Assembly (NCBI RefSeq): GCF_031877795.1
Contig: NC_133948.1
Span: 8,850,948-8,914,947 of the forward strand
Direction of reading: 5' to 3'
Source: Strix aluco
Taxonomy: Eukaryota; Chordata; Aves; Strigiformes; Strigidae
Length of the DNA: 64,000 bases
Shown: one piece after another, positions 1 through 11,981 of the stretch
Numbering within the stretch: position 1 is the first letter of the stretch
Layout: the number at the start of each line of letters is the position of its first letter
Notes under the pieces: model-generated
What the model saw: only the letters and a program-made list of their open reading frames with translations
Told to the model about the DNA's origin: nothing
Database searches by the model: none
Translations under genes and position numbers: made by a program

Positions 1-675
1 GAAATGCAAATTTATTTTATACACTGAAGAATTTTACCTAGGGTGTAAACAACATGTTGTTTTGATTGCTAACAGATACTTTTAATGTCTGAATGTAATT
101 CTTAGCTTGGGATTTTACAAAAATCCATTAGTTTATAACCTTTAGGAGTTCAAATTCAAGCTTCAAAATAAACAGCAAGAATATATTCTAGTAATTGTAG
201 CAAGTCTGTGGAATTAAATATATATATATTAAAAAATATACATACAAAAATATCACCTAGAATAAAAATATTCTAGAAACCAGTGACCAAAATAGCATTT
301 GTCATTAAGTAAAATTATCACATGGCAAAATTACAAGACATACCTGTTTCCTGCTGCACACAATTTTAAACCAGTCAGACTTAGTATCTATAGTTCAAGG
401 TGGTCATATGTTATGGTCCTTACTCTTTTAATAAGCAGTTATGAGATCAAAGTAAAGTAATAAACCAGTAGTACTGGGAGGAGTAACTTAAGATCCAATA
501 CAAGATTCTTTATAGCTGGAGTTGAGCAATACTTGTGGCAGAACTTGCATTGTTTACACGTAGACAGCAAATGGCTAAATGTCTTCTAGACCTATAGGTA
601 GACATTTAGCCAGCACTGAGTTAGCTTCATATTGTGGAGGGTAGGTTTTTTTTTAACGATTTCTATTTTTCAAAG
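1..675 (+). other. ANKLE2 intron (3' part)
   Basis: AT-rich sequence ending in the polypyrimidine tract and acceptor before the first exon seen. No exon, RNA gene or recognisable repeat was found, apart from a short TA run near 220-240. Confidence 0.7.
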
Positions 676-782
676 GCTGAAGAATTTCGCAAGCTTTGGA
701 AGACTCCACCTCGTGAGAGAGCTGGCTTTTTTCACAATGTCAGGAAATCTGATCTGGAGAGAGGTGTTGAAAGAGTTGGAAG
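676..782 (+). CDS. ANKLE2: ANKLE2 coding exon (first in window)
   Basis: The acceptor is ttttcaaag before gctgaagaa; the donor is gttggaag followed by gtatct. It encodes [19 protein letters not shown] and ends ERVG plus a split Arg codon (phase 2). The ORF extends artificially on both sides into intron. The donor and reading frame are firm because the next exon completes the codon. The acceptor is the best candidate but could not be checked against the upstream exon. Confidence 0.88.
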
Positions 783-3700
783 GTATCTAAAAGAGAATCA
801 GTATAAAAAATTAGTAATAGACAGAGCAATTAAAAGCAAAAGACTTGTGCTGAGAGTACAGTTACTACTTACTGAACAATATCTTGGAGCAAAAGTTATT
901 GGCGGAAATATTTATGAAGTATATTGTAGTTGGATTTTTGCTGTATTTTTGTGTAAACCAAATAGCTAAAAATGTGAGACCTAGCTTACTTAGCTTTGGA
1001 AATACAAAAAAAGGTATTTTAACTATTATTGATGGTATGTGTAGAATGCTTTTCTCAAACATTTACTTGCCTAATTTGTCAGAAGATCTAAAATTAAGTG
1101 TAGCCTGTATGCATTTTTCTGTAAAATTGAGGGATTGTTAAAAAGATAGCAGAATGAAAAGATTCTAACACAAATGTTCTGCTTTATAGAAGCTGTGTGC
1201 TGTGGTATGTGTCTCTGCTGTTAAAATACCTTCTATCAGCAATATAGGGAAAAAACATACTTTGTTAAAAGCTGATCAGATTTCTTTCCTTGAAATCTTC
1301 GCTTCCTCCTACCTTCTCCCATTCCCAAATAGAAAAAGCTGTTGAATGGAGTATCATTCAAATTATGCCTGCATCAGTCTCTGTCTGGTGTCTAGATACA
1401 GTCAGCTTAAAAATAGCAATATTTATGCTGCTAACTGTAAGAATAGTAGATTAAATTTGAAAAATACTCTAGAAAAAATTAGATGATAATATGTTTTCTA
1501 AGGGTGTGTATTTTGTGTGTATATTGCTTTGCAGACTGTTGATTGTTGTGGAATTGTGTTGCCTAGTTGCACGTTTATACTCCTATTAATAGCTGATAAA
1601 ATGTGTTTAGAAAGTTATTGTCAAACTAATATTTATGTCTTCACAAATGATTCGTTTTATTTTATTTATTGCAGGGAGTTAGCTCATGAACTGGGGTTCC
1701 CGTGGGTTGAATACTGGGAATTTCTGGGCTGTTTTGTTGATCTGTCTTCCCAGGAGGGGTTGCGAAAATTAGAAGAGTACCTGAGTCATCGGGAAATGAG
1801 CGAAAAGGCTCAGCAAGAAACAGGGGAAAATGAAACCTGCAATAGATATAAAACTCTGCATCCTTCTGGTAAGAAAAAGGCAAATGCTACAAACAACAGG
1901 TTGTACCTAGGGAGAAGAGGGAGAGAAGAAGCTTGGTGCCCAGGGGAAGTAGTATTCACCTGTTGTGGTTGCTATTATTGATCTGTTATCCAAACAGTCT
2001 GATTATAGTATTGAAAAAGTAGCTAACAACACTGTGAACGTAGGAGAATTAGAACATACCTCATTAACTGTTCATTATCTTTCATATGAAGTACTTTATC
2101 TGCTTGTAGCCCCCAAATGAAGCTCCTGTAAGAAAACCTCTATCTTCAGTATGGTTTTACTCAGAGCATTTGGGAATTTGTCTTAGAGTATAGAATTTTG
2201 TAATCCAAATACAGAATAAATCACTTCTTAAAATAAAGGAATAATTCTTTACAGTTGAGGATGAAAGGCACACTGAACGAAACCCAGGAGAACTTTTATA
2301 CCTTCTTAGACCTCTGCTTGCCATGAGTTTATGGAAGGCACGCACTAGTCCCAAATCTTTGTGCTCCTTCCTCCTTCTTCCTGTGTGATTATAGATCTGA
2401 AAGGGCTCTGGTACTGGGATAAACCTGGGCTGACAAAGCCCTGAAGGATAGTCATTGGACTAGTCATAAGCCTTTGTCCTTTGGAAGAGATAAAAACTAA
2501 AGCTATTCTATATTAGTAACATTTTCTTACCCTATTCCACTTTATCCTGACTTTATCCTTTGTTGCTGGTTAATGATTGAAGCGAGGAGTGTAGGAAATA
2601 CAGTTCTCAGATGACTAGGGTATAAAAGGATATTTGCAAAAAAGATACAGCCGTAATGTCATTTTGCATTTGTAGCTTTAGTTAGGTTAGTTCATGCTGT
2701 TGCATAAATAAAATTAGAGAGGGCTTCAATAAATAGAATAAGGCATAAAGATTGTGTATATGTTTCTAGTTTGATTGATGTTCTGTTGAAAGTCTTTTTA
2801 TGTGTTGCTCTTACTAAAATTGTTTACAGGCAAGAGTAAAAAGTGCTGCAATTCTATTTCTGTTGGAGCATTTTTGGATGAGGATGATGATGACATGAGC
2901 TTAGAAGAAATTAAAAATAGACAAAATGCAGCACGGAATATTGGCCAACCTATCGTGTCCAAAGAGCCGAGCATTGATGCTATTGGAGATGCGGAGTGTG
3001 ATATCTTGTCGATGGAGCGTACGGTGAACATTATAGAGACATCAGATCACCCCAGGCACTACGAAAAGGCGGCTTCTTCCAGCAAAAATGGATTTTGTAA
3101 TCCTGTGTCCAGTGAAAGGATAATCAGTGACAGGAAGCATTTGCATGATGGAGAAGAATGCCTTGTATCGCCCGTTTCCAGTCTAATGTCAGAATTTGAA
3201 AGCCTGTCATTCCAAGAACAAGAGGCTGCTGGAGAATCAAATAAAATCACTGAAAAAACTGAGAGAATTCTGGCTGAAGGAATGAGTCAGGCGAGAATAT
3301 CCATGGACCATCTGGATGAGTCCTGCTATGCAGTTTCACTGGCAAGTTCTTCTGAGCCAATTGTTACAGGTAAACCCGGAGAGACCAAGTTAAGGACAGA
3401 GCACAGAATACCATTGGAAAAGGAGAGAGTGTCCAGGGAATCTAGGATTCAGGCTAATGAGGCACAACGTCAAGAATTTTTTTCCCAGAAATTTCTTTCT
3501 AAGGCTTCACCCACAAATGACAATTCTAAGATGTTGTTCCTGCTTGGGTAAGAACTGTCTTTTTTAACACTCACTTGTCCTTTGGTTTATGTATTCAAAA
3601 CAAGATGCTTTTTGTAAGATCACTGACATCAAGGTTGAGATTCTGTGATACTAAGCAACACTAGGTGCAGTCAGCCTTGAATGATCATCTTAAAGTGCTT

Positions 3701-6700
3701 CACTGCACAGAGATGTCTTTGTTTCCAAATCAGTTGCAGTTAACTTTGCTATTCATCTGACAGGCTTGTGACTTCATAATGAGCATGACTTAGATGAACA
3801 CTTTCGGGATGTCCTCAGGTTAAAATTCAAAACTTTTATTTGATGAGACTACTGTGTAATAATGGGCAGTCATTTATGTGTGGGCCTGCTGGAAAAAGAT
3901 CATAGAGAAACTATGTTTATAGAGGACCATAGGCAATTTGTTTGCTTATATGAAAAATAAATGTTTTGGAATTGGGTTGGTTTATTGCCTGACAAATACG
4001 TATTCTTCATCTAGTTCTGTTTATATTCTAGGGAGCAGCCCTCGAAACTGGATAGCGATGTCTTAGCAGCTATAGAAGCAGTAGAGATTGATCCTCAGAA
4101 ATACCCGATTATTTACAAATGGAAACATGCGGTGCAGTCGTACTCTTCATCTGACAGGCAAAGGTATTTCTGCAAATTCAATCAGATGACTTGAAATAAA
4201 ATGTTTAGTGGGTCAGCTGCAGAACAGCTGGAATAGCTAGAATTTCAGGCCTTGTTGCTCACAAAAACCTTGTTTTAAATATTCAACTCTATTAACTATT
4301 AGTGCATTTCTGAAGTTAATCACTAAGCCTTTTTGGCTGGTCTCTATAAATAAGGAAATTTTACCAGTGCTGCAGTCAAATTCCTTCCATGACACCACAG
4401 TTCCCAATAACTTCAGCTTATCTATACAGACAAATCAGGCAGCACATGAAGGTCTTGAGAGCATTGAGTGTTTCCCAGTTGGCAAATGTCTCAGTTTGCT
4501 GATGTACAACTTAGTACTTGGATCCTTCATTGGTCTTAATGGTAGTTGTGATGCCAGTTGGTAACGGGTCCCTGTGGTGGATGCAGTGCAGGAACGTTGC
4601 ATTGCTTTGAGGTGGTGCAGAGGGATGTTCAAGTGCATTTAGTATCTTCAGGCATCTTTTTATTGTGATTTTTATTTTTACCCTCTATTACCCCAGTCCA
4701 AAGGGATTGTTAGTGTGGATGATGGTGTGTGTTACATTTTTAGACTGTCATGTTTTGCTACACAGATAATGGAAGCAGACTGCTTTTGTTGGCACACCTG
4801 AGTACGTGTTACGCTGTTTGTATGTTTTATTTTGAATGCTGCTGCTTTTGGGGACCCAAAGTGACAGTTTTCATACAAGTGGCTGCTTCTGGTAATTGTA
4901 TTAACGTGAAGGTTTATTTCCATTGTGACAGACATTGGTCAGAACACTGAAGAGTCCCTTGCTTAGACAGCCTACAATTTATATATAGTCATGATAAAGT
5001 TCTCAGAAAAGAAAGAGATGATCCGGTGCCATGCAACACATTGGCAAGGGGACAGGATCAGAAAGCCATCAAATGAGCTGCACTGACTTCTATTTTTCTC
5101 TTGTTTCTTCTAGCTGTAAGTGTGAGAAATTCCACTTATTATGAGAACTATTTCCCCTAAGAAGTTCTCAATACAGGCGTTAAACATTAATTTTCCAAAA
5201 CGTGCTTTAAAGACAGAACCTTTAAAACTCTGTCAGAGCCTGTGAGAATTTTAAAAATATAAGTGGCTGGCTTTATTGGCCACAAAATTCAGAACAGGAG
5301 TTGGGAACCAGCAGCTGAGAAGTGCAACTGTGTTAAATTAGCAGAGATTGGAGCAGGAGGAATGTTGTGGAGAGTTGAAACATGTGACAGGGCTGGAGGA
5401 AGTGTAGATGGGAAGTGGAAGGAGAGATGCTGCCTGGTGCTAAGCACTGGGAAAGAAAGAAGCTTTCTTTTCCAAGTAGTGCACTGAAATAGGGCCATCG
5501 AGTGTAGCTTTAGAAAAAACATGAAGCTCAGTAAGATTTTTCTGTGATCTAAAACGGAGTAGAAACAGGGAAATATTTTTGTATACCTGGTTGATACGGT
5601 GTCCTCGTACCACTTCACTTTTCAAAGTCAAATTCTCTCATCCCCTGATTTTTCTGATTCATTTTTGAAAGAAATAGGCTAATTGTCAGGCTTTTTTCAT
5701 GCTTACTCCACTGTCTGAAAGGTCCAAGGCTCCTAAGTGATAAAATTTAACACGAGATTTTTAGGAGTAATCACTGTTCCATCACATAAGTAAAAATGAT
5801 TACTGTAATTATTTGACAATGCCAAGGCTTGCTCTGTTGGCCTCCTTAAGTTTGTAGCGCTACCTCTGCCAAAAGCAAAGAAACAACACGCTCGCTCACT
5901 TTGTGTTGAGGTACGTAGGATTTTGACTGCAAAAAACAAACCTAACGACACAGATACCACTAGATTTGTCAGAAGAAAATTATTTTCAGAAGGTTTTAAA
6001 TAAGCCATGTGGATGCATCTCTTTTATCATTGGGGGAGTGGGTGGGTTGCTTTTTATTTATTTATTAAAACCTTATAAAAATCTTTAGCTTATAGCATGT
6101 TTTCTGTAGTGGCTTATCTTAAGAAATTGTCTCCCAGAGAGAGAAGATAGAACAGATGCTAGAATCAACCTTTGGTCATTCTGCCTTGCTTAAGATAAAA
6201 TCTAGAGAAAAAGGAAAAGTTTTTACAGAAAAGAGTTTTTTATTTAACAGAGGAATTATTTTCTTCCGTGGCATCTGAACACAACGATTATTTTTAAAAA
6301 GGAGGGGGGAAGTCTTGCTCAGCCACAGCAGTAGCTGCATCAGTAACCAAGATCAGGTCAGCTTTGATCTTGATGGCCTTTTCTAATGGGAGCATTGCAT
6401 GAAGATTGCCCAGGTGCTCCACAAGCACCCGTTTCTGTTCTTCGTGGCCATTTTGGAGCAACTGACGCTCTTGCTGATGAGGCCGCATGTCTACATGTAA
6501 CACAGTGGGCTGTCGCTGTTTCTGCTCAGACCTGTCTCTCCACAATTACAATTTTTCTCTGCTGGTGCATTATTTCTAAAATCTGCAAGTGATACTGAGT
6601 GAAAGAACTGCTCTCCTTATTGCAGTTTTCTTAACAAAATGCAAAATTACTTTTTCTTTCAGTTGGCCAAGTCCAGGACTGAAGGCAAGATTCAAGTCCC

Positions 6701-6900
6701 AGACCATCGCTGCTGGCCTTCCAAATGCTTCAGTGTATTCTAATTCAGGAAGAAAGAGTCCCGTAACAGGAAGTCCAGGAAAATATGGCAATGCTGCCTC
6801 ATTCTCTCCAGACCCTGGGAGTCCTGGGCGCTACAGTCCAGCGTGTGTCAACCATGCTCTGTTAAAACTGCGTTATTTTTCAGATCCTCCTGCCCACTAA
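676..6900 (+). CDS. ANKLE2: ANKLE2, 3' half (last five coding exons)
   Basis: Ankyrin repeat and LEM domain-containing protein 2, an ER/inner-nuclear-membrane protein. In other animals it promotes dephosphorylation of BAF (PP2A recruitment, VRK1 inhibition) so the nuclear envelope can reassemble after mitosis. Joining 676-782, 1675-1868, 2830-3547, 4032-4163 and 6663-6900 gives one open frame of 462 codons plus TAA, with matching intron phases at each junction. Recognisable family stretches in order are [29 protein letters not shown], the acidic [33 protein letters not shown] and GSPGRYSP near the end. The transmembrane, LEM and ankyrin regions lie upstream, outside the window. The human protein has about 938 residues, so this is the C-terminal half. 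The middle of the large exon is poorly conserved and serine-rich, as in the family. The last 20 residues differ from my memory of the human C-terminus. Convergent with PGAM5. Confidence 0.95.
783..1674 (+). other. ANKLE2 intron
   Basis: AT-rich, GT at 783 and AG at 1673-1674. The open frames crossing it are read-through from the flanking exons. No recognisable repeat. Confidence 0.85.
1675..1868 (+). CDS. ANKLE2: ANKLE2 coding exon
   Basis: The acceptor ttatttattgcag precedes ggagttagctc, and the first base completes the split Arg codon. The exon reads [20 protein letters not shown] and on to the Gln/Glu-rich [11 protein letters not shown]. The donor is ccttctg followed by gtaaga, ending phase 1. 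This is the best conserved block of the gene within the window. Confidence 0.94.
1869..2829 (+). other. ANKLE2 intron
   Basis: GT at 1869, AG at 2828-2829. No repeat or RNA gene recognised. Confidence 0.85.
2830..3547 (+). CDS. ANKLE2: ANKLE2 large coding exon
   Basis: This 718-bp exon lies between ttgtttacag and gtaagaactg. It starts in the Lys/Cys-rich [12 protein letters not shown], passes through the acidic [20 protein letters not shown] and continues through a long Ser/Glu-rich, probably disordered region with many potential phosphosites. It ends MLFLL plus a split Gly codon. The acidic cluster has two more Asp codons than the human sequence as I remember it. Both phases fit the neighbouring exons. 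Confidence 0.94.
3548..4031 (+). other. ANKLE2 intron
   Basis: Short 484-bp intron, GT at 3548 and AG at 4030-4031. Nothing else seen. Confidence 0.85.
4032..4163 (+). CDS. ANKLE2: ANKLE2 coding exon
   Basis: The acceptor is tatattctag before ggagcagcc; the donor is caggcaaag before gtattt. It encodes [20 protein letters not shown] and then [16 protein letters not shown], matching the family's segment that precedes the last exon. It has 132 bp, with a 5' split Gly and a 3' split Ser codon. No ATG-initiated ORF of useful length marks it, so it was found by splice logic and homology. Confidence 0.92.
4164..6662 (+). other. ANKLE2 last intron
   Basis: 2.5-kb intron, GT at 4164 and AG at 6661-6662. 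Contains several short ORFs on both strands without protein-like composition and no identified repeat. Confidence 0.8.
6663..6900 (+). CDS. ANKLE2: ANKLE2 terminal coding exon
   Basis: The acceptor ttttctttcag precedes ttggccaagtcc; the first base completes the Ser codon before [13 protein letters not shown]. The exon is rich in Ser/Pro/Gly with repeated SPG motifs ([15 protein letters not shown]) and stops at TAA 6898-6900. The final residues ([14 protein letters not shown]) replace the basic/Leu-rich tail I recall from human, so the extreme C-terminus looks lineage-specific. Confidence 0.92.
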
Positions 6901-8681
6901 AATCTGATCCATCTTCCTGGGACTTCGATTATATTTTCATTGTTAGAGTGGAGGAAAAAACTAAAATGTTACTTAAGTGACATGAGGTTTGTACTTGGCT
7001 ATTTATTTTTCCTCAATTGAGGACAACTGTATGTTAAAAAAAAAAAAGGAATATATGTCTTTATGCCACATATGAGATAGATTACTGGTGATATGCAAGA
7101 AGTTAGTGACAGTCAGTGCAGTTGTCCAGTAGCTATGAATTAACCCTTGTTGCCAGTAAAGCAGTGAGCTGAACCTTTCCTTAGAAATGGTGGTATTTTA
7201 CTACCACTGGTTGTCATTATTGTAATGAACCCATTAGCCCTCAACTGCATTTCTTCCGCTTGGGTAGTCTGGAGGAAGCACATCATCAGTAAACTAAAAC
7301 CTTACCAGAGGAAATTGATGGCAAGAAGTAAAATGTTCTTCCCCTGGCAGGGGAAATGCTCGAAGTGAAGAGCCTAAAACAAAGCCTGGGAAGCGGCAGC
7401 TTTCCGGTACTGAGTATGAATGTGAAGCCCTGTGCGTAGGCAGAACAGGAGTGTTTATAGCCAGCAGTTTGGTCTAGACAGTTGAATATACACACACACT
7501 CTTACATATATGTGTGTAGGTGTGCACGTATTTACACAGAAAACCTTGAGTCTTTGCTTGTTCTGAGGCCGTTCTAACCACCATGATACACTGAGTGCTT
7601 TAGCAAAGGGGCTCTGTAGAAATTACTGGTATTCCTTTAAATGTTAGTTTGAAGATGCAAAAAAAAAATCTAAAAATTAGCTGTTTTTTTCCCACAGAAG
7701 CTTTTAACATTAGCAGATTTTAATAATTATTACACAAAAGCACATCAGCAATAATTTCATCAAATTTACCAGCAACACACCTTAACGGTCTAGTTTGTAA
7801 TATATTAGAGTGGTAGCCAGTGACCCATCATGTGGCTCCTTATTTCCCAACTGTAAAGAGAGAGGAATAAGGACTAAAAATATTTTTATTGAAATCTAAG
7901 CTTTTACTATGTCTTTAGTCTTGATGTGGTAACGAGTTTTTGTTACAGCAGTCAATAATTTTATTCTTTAGCCTTCTGTAAGAATGACTTGTTTCGACAG
8001 TACGATGCCGAGATTGAAGAATGCTTTTCAAAACTCAAGACAGTTTTCTGTATCAAGCTTAATGGTTGTAATGTTGTTTGAAAGGCTTCCAGAAACAGTT
8101 CTCTAGTTAAAAGGAAAAAAACCCTAAAACCTATCTATCATTGCAAGGTAAATCTGATCAGAAAGTGAAAATCTGCCAAGGCTGTGCTGGTAAAAAGGGC
8201 TGGACTGGGATTCCCTGGTGCCACACAGTAAGGGAGGAGGTGAGGGAGCGGCAGCTGCAGTGACTGTTCCGCAGGCACACCGGGCACCCTCCAGCAGGGG
8301 CAGGATTTGGTACAGACCTAAAAAACTGCACTTAATGCTTTTGCAGGTTTAATAGTGCCTTTTGTAACATATTTTTTTTTAAATTAAATTCTTGTTCTTT
8401 TAGAAGTTTAAAAAAAAGTGGCATCCACTTACTACGGGCACGTAAAATACAGTTTTTCTTCTGGGCTTTCTGAACAGAACGTATTTTAATGTCTCTCTAG
8501 TTTATTTGGTGCGATAGCTCTCCACTGTGGGAGAGCGTTCCTCTTTTAGAAATTATTCTTAAAAAAATGCTTATTTAGCTCTTTCTTTATAATTAAGCCT
8601 ATTTTCAAGGAGCTGGACATTAGGAAGAGCTACTTTACACAAATGACCGTCATTCAGCGATATTCCAGACAACTGGGGCTT

Positions 8682-8692
8682 GGGGGGGGGGG
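8682..8692 (+). repeat. G11 homopolymer in ANKLE2 3'UTR
   Basis: Eleven consecutive G followed by tgtgtc. Length may be affected by sequencing error. Confidence 0.85.
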
Positions 8693-9616
8693 TGTGTCAT
8701 TAAGAAAGAGACATTTTAAAAAAAACCAAACATAACCTGCTATGTTACCCTGTTATACTAACTTTTTCATGAGGTTTTTGATGCAGCAGTCTCTGGGGTC
8801 TGAAACAACTTTTTTAGGTCCCCAATTCCTACAGTTTTACTTTAAAGGGCTTGGCATTTCTTTGGTTTGGTTTTTTTATGGGGTTTTTTTTTTTTGGTGT
8901 GGCTTTTTTTTCCAGGTTTGGAGTTTTTTAATAATTTAATGTAAATGATGTCTTTGTCATTCTGGAGAAATTATTCAGGTGATGAGTAATTGCCTAATAC
9001 CATGCCAAGGCCAGATTCACGTGGTAAGTTGCTGCTGTTCTCCAGCCTGGTCTGTCGGGGCTGTCATAGGGCAGCGATGCCCTTTACGTGTTAAGAGCTT
9101 GTTCTAGAGCTGGGAGACCAATACTAACACTCTGGTACTTTGTCCTTTTTACTTTTGTTATGCTTTGCTTTCTTTTTTTAATATTTAAATGTGTATTACT
9201 GGTATGTTCATGTAGACACACACATGCCCCTCCACCTCTACCACCACCCAACCCTTGCCTTTCACTTTGTAATTTCGTTTTGGTTCAGTCAGGAGACTTT
9301 TTTTTTTAAACTGTGTTATATAATGTGCATTAGTCCAGCCGTACCACATCTTAAGAGATCATTTTTCTAACACTATATTTACTTCAGCTATTAAAAAAAA
9401 TAGCAATTTATGTAACGATTTGATCATTCATGATTGTGAAGAAAGCTCTTCCACACTGAGCCTGTGGAGACACTTTAAATCGGATTGATACTGCTTGAAT
9501 TGTGTTTTCTTGGCCAAAAGTTCACTTTTAAAGGTGCAAAAGATTAGTTGTGGCTGTTTTTTTAATTAGCCAAGTGTCTCATAAAAAATACAGAGTTACC
9601 CTGCTTTCTATTAAAA

Positions 9617-9622
9617 AATAAA
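9617..9622 (+). terminator. ANKLE2: Candidate ANKLE2 poly(A) signal
   Basis: AATAAA, with a GT-rich downstream element about 20-40 bases later. It is the first canonical hexamer after the ANKLE2 stop codon. Confidence 0.5.
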
Positions 9623-9645
9623 TGAGTAGCTGAAAGTGTCATGCT

Positions 9646-10220
9646 GTGTTTAGTGTATGGGCATGGTGAGAAGCAGCTGCATTGATACCGTGACATGGCA
9701 AATCCCTACTCCAACTGTGTGCATGCACAACACCAGGGGATTAGGAAACTGAAGACTTGAAGAATAGTTTCAAAATGTTTGAGAGGAGTCAGAATGCTCT
9801 AAAAATTACATACTTGAATTTTAAATTTCATCCTTTCCTCTCCACAACTTCAGTGCCACTGAAAATGTTTGTTTCTGTACATGTGCAGGTGTGGTGTGGC
9901 CTCCCAGAACCTGGGGGTGCAGAAGGGTGTGTAGGTGAGTGCATACACCACAGAGAAATGCACAGAATGTTCATCTCACTGGCTTTGGTGCTCCTGTTCC
10001 ACGGGGTGAGAAGTGAACTCTGAAGCCCCAGGAGCGCCCAGGGCTCTGCCTGGAGTGCACAGCCCCCTGCTCGGGTTTACATTTCAGCTCCTTGGGGGTA
10101 AAAGGACAAAGGTGGTAACAGTGCTGTTACCCCAGGCACCACAGGACACAGAGGCTGCTCACCAAGTCACTGTGCAGCACTTCAGCCACCCCTCCTACAG
10201 CTACTCCACTGAAGAGACAA
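9646..10220. other. Intergenic gap between convergent ANKLE2 and PGAM5 3' ends
   Basis: About 0.6 kb between the two predicted poly(A) sites. No conserved-looking ORF or repeat was recognised. Its small size depends on both poly(A) calls being right. Confidence 0.5.
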
Positions 10221-10224
10221 GAAA

Positions 10225-11830
10225 GACAGACAGACCAGTCATTTTATTCAAAACTTTTAAAAAGTTAATAGACAAAAACTGATAAATTATTCTCATTGCA
10301 TCAATGAGAGATACATCATGATGGTTTCCTCTTGCCCCCACAACTTGCACTACACAACAAGGATGTTTTGTTCCCTACTAACCCCAGCTTCCTTGCAGTC
10401 ATGCTGCCAGAGCAGTCCTGTACCAAACAAGCCCTTAAACCTCATCTCGCTCAGCTCTGTGCTGTGATTATACTGCACACAGCCCTGACAGGAGTCAGGG
10501 GCTCGTTCTTGGTTATACAAGAACATGTGAGACAAGTTTAGTTGTATCTGCTGTCCTACAGTATGTGCTCTGGCACCAAGGCAGACTCTGCCCACGGTGA
10601 CGTTTTTCAACATTGCAGGTATTAGGTGAGGCAAGTTACTAGACCAGTTCTGGTGCCCAGCAAACATCCTTAGGAGGAAACGCTTCTGAGCTCTCCCCAG
10701 TTCTCAGCCACCTGGATTTTTCCCGTGACAAGCCCAGCAGTGTCAGCACGGTACTGAGGAGCCCCCTACACATTCTGCCCCATGCCCACGCTACACAGTT
10801 GGCCTAGAGCCACCATCCCACAGAGACTCAAGTCACCTCTCGGGCCACAGGAGTTTTAAGCACCAGTTTGCTCCAATACTGCAGCACCTCTGACCTGAAG
10901 CATCTCTACCTTGAACTCGGTGGTGGTATTTCTCTACTCAGAAAGCAAGGTATCAACAAATACCAATCAGTGGGCAAAAGCTCTCAAAAATGTAAGAGTA
11001 ACTGGAAGCACTTTCAGAAGAGCCCTGCTTTCCCTCCTTCCATCTCACTGCTACAAACTCATCCCTACATCCTTCTACAAACCAAGTTTTAGTTAAAGGC
11101 TTTACAAGACTGAAAAACGTTGTTCAGAATAGCTTGAAGTACTTCCTGAGGATGGAGGAACACTTAGTATAAGCAGCAGTTAATTCTAGCACCACAGCTC
11201 TGAGGCAAATGGTTTTGTTTTTTTGTTTTTTACCCTTTTTGCTTTATGCTTGCAACCTCCAGGCACAGTTTACAGGAGCTTTGAGGGGCAGAGGGAAACA
11301 ATGACACAAAATAAACACACATCCTCAACAGCGTACACAAACTGAAGTCTGAACAGCAGAACACCCCTTTTGTCACGTCTGCAGGAGCTGAAACAAGGTG
11401 GGTCATCTTCAGTTTTAGCTGCAGTGTGACACAAGGCTGTTCCCTCCAGTTCCCACACCACTTGCTGTCCTGCACAAGAGAAATATCCACGGGCGCAAGC
11501 TTTGGTTACAGAAATTCATGGCAGGGTGGGAAAAAGTCAGTGCTCTTGCAAGTGCTGAGCACACGGACATTCAATGTCTGTATTCCACAGCTCAGCTTTG
11601 CGTTTTGGGGAATACTTGAGGACTGGACAGCTTCAGGCTTACAAAGATTTCTTCTTTTCTGGACTGAAAGGCAGATACGAGTATGTATGAAGGAGGCAAG
11701 GGGCCGTAGGACATTTTTAAGACAGCATCACACCCCAACGTAACAGATAAAAATCTAGCAGTACCATAGCTGAATGTACTAGTGCAAAGAGACTAGAGGC
11801 AGCTGCTGGCCAGCCGTCAGTTTTGCTCAT
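10225..11830 (-). other. PGAM5: PGAM5 3'UTR (predicted)
   Basis: From the TGA down to the only TTTATT (AATAAA on the minus strand) found in this stretch. It holds several short ORFs without protein-like features. Length about 1.6 kb. Confidence 0.65.
10243..10248 (-). terminator. PGAM5: PGAM5 poly(A) signal (candidate)
   Basis: AATAAA on the minus strand, followed in that direction by the GT/CT-rich ggtctgtctgtctttcttgt, a good downstream element. Confidence 0.65.
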
Positions 11831-11981
11831 TCAGGTGCGTGTGATTTTATCTGGAGGCATGAAACCCGTGTCACCCAGCGTTCGAAGTGCCACTCTTCCA
11901 TTCGGACGTATCACCAAGTGAGTTATACTGCCATTGTTAAGAGACATTCGCAGCCAGCCTTCTGGGGGGAACTGCAAGGCT
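11831..11981 (-). CDS. PGAM5: PGAM5 exon 6 (C-terminus)
   Basis: The acceptor ttttttttaatag precedes agccttgcag; it reads [20 protein letters not shown], then [20 protein letters not shown] and [12 protein letters not shown] is at 11831-11833. Confidence 0.96.

Larger units (their letters stand above)
6901..9645 (+). other. ANKLE2: ANKLE2 3'UTR (predicted)
   Basis: No further coding is seen after TAA at 6900. Reading downstream, the first canonical AATAAA on this strand is at 9617-9622. It is followed by a GT-rich stretch (gtcatgctgtgtttagtgta) that would serve as the downstream element, so the 3'UTR is predicted to end near 9640. It contains an 11-G run at 8682-8692 and T-rich tracts near 8870-8940. 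An earlier non-canonical site cannot be excluded. Confidence 0.55.

Noticed and set aside
1517-1981. 154-codon ORF including an ANKLE2 exon
   Set aside because: Only 1675-1868 is coding; the rest is intron read-through on both sides.
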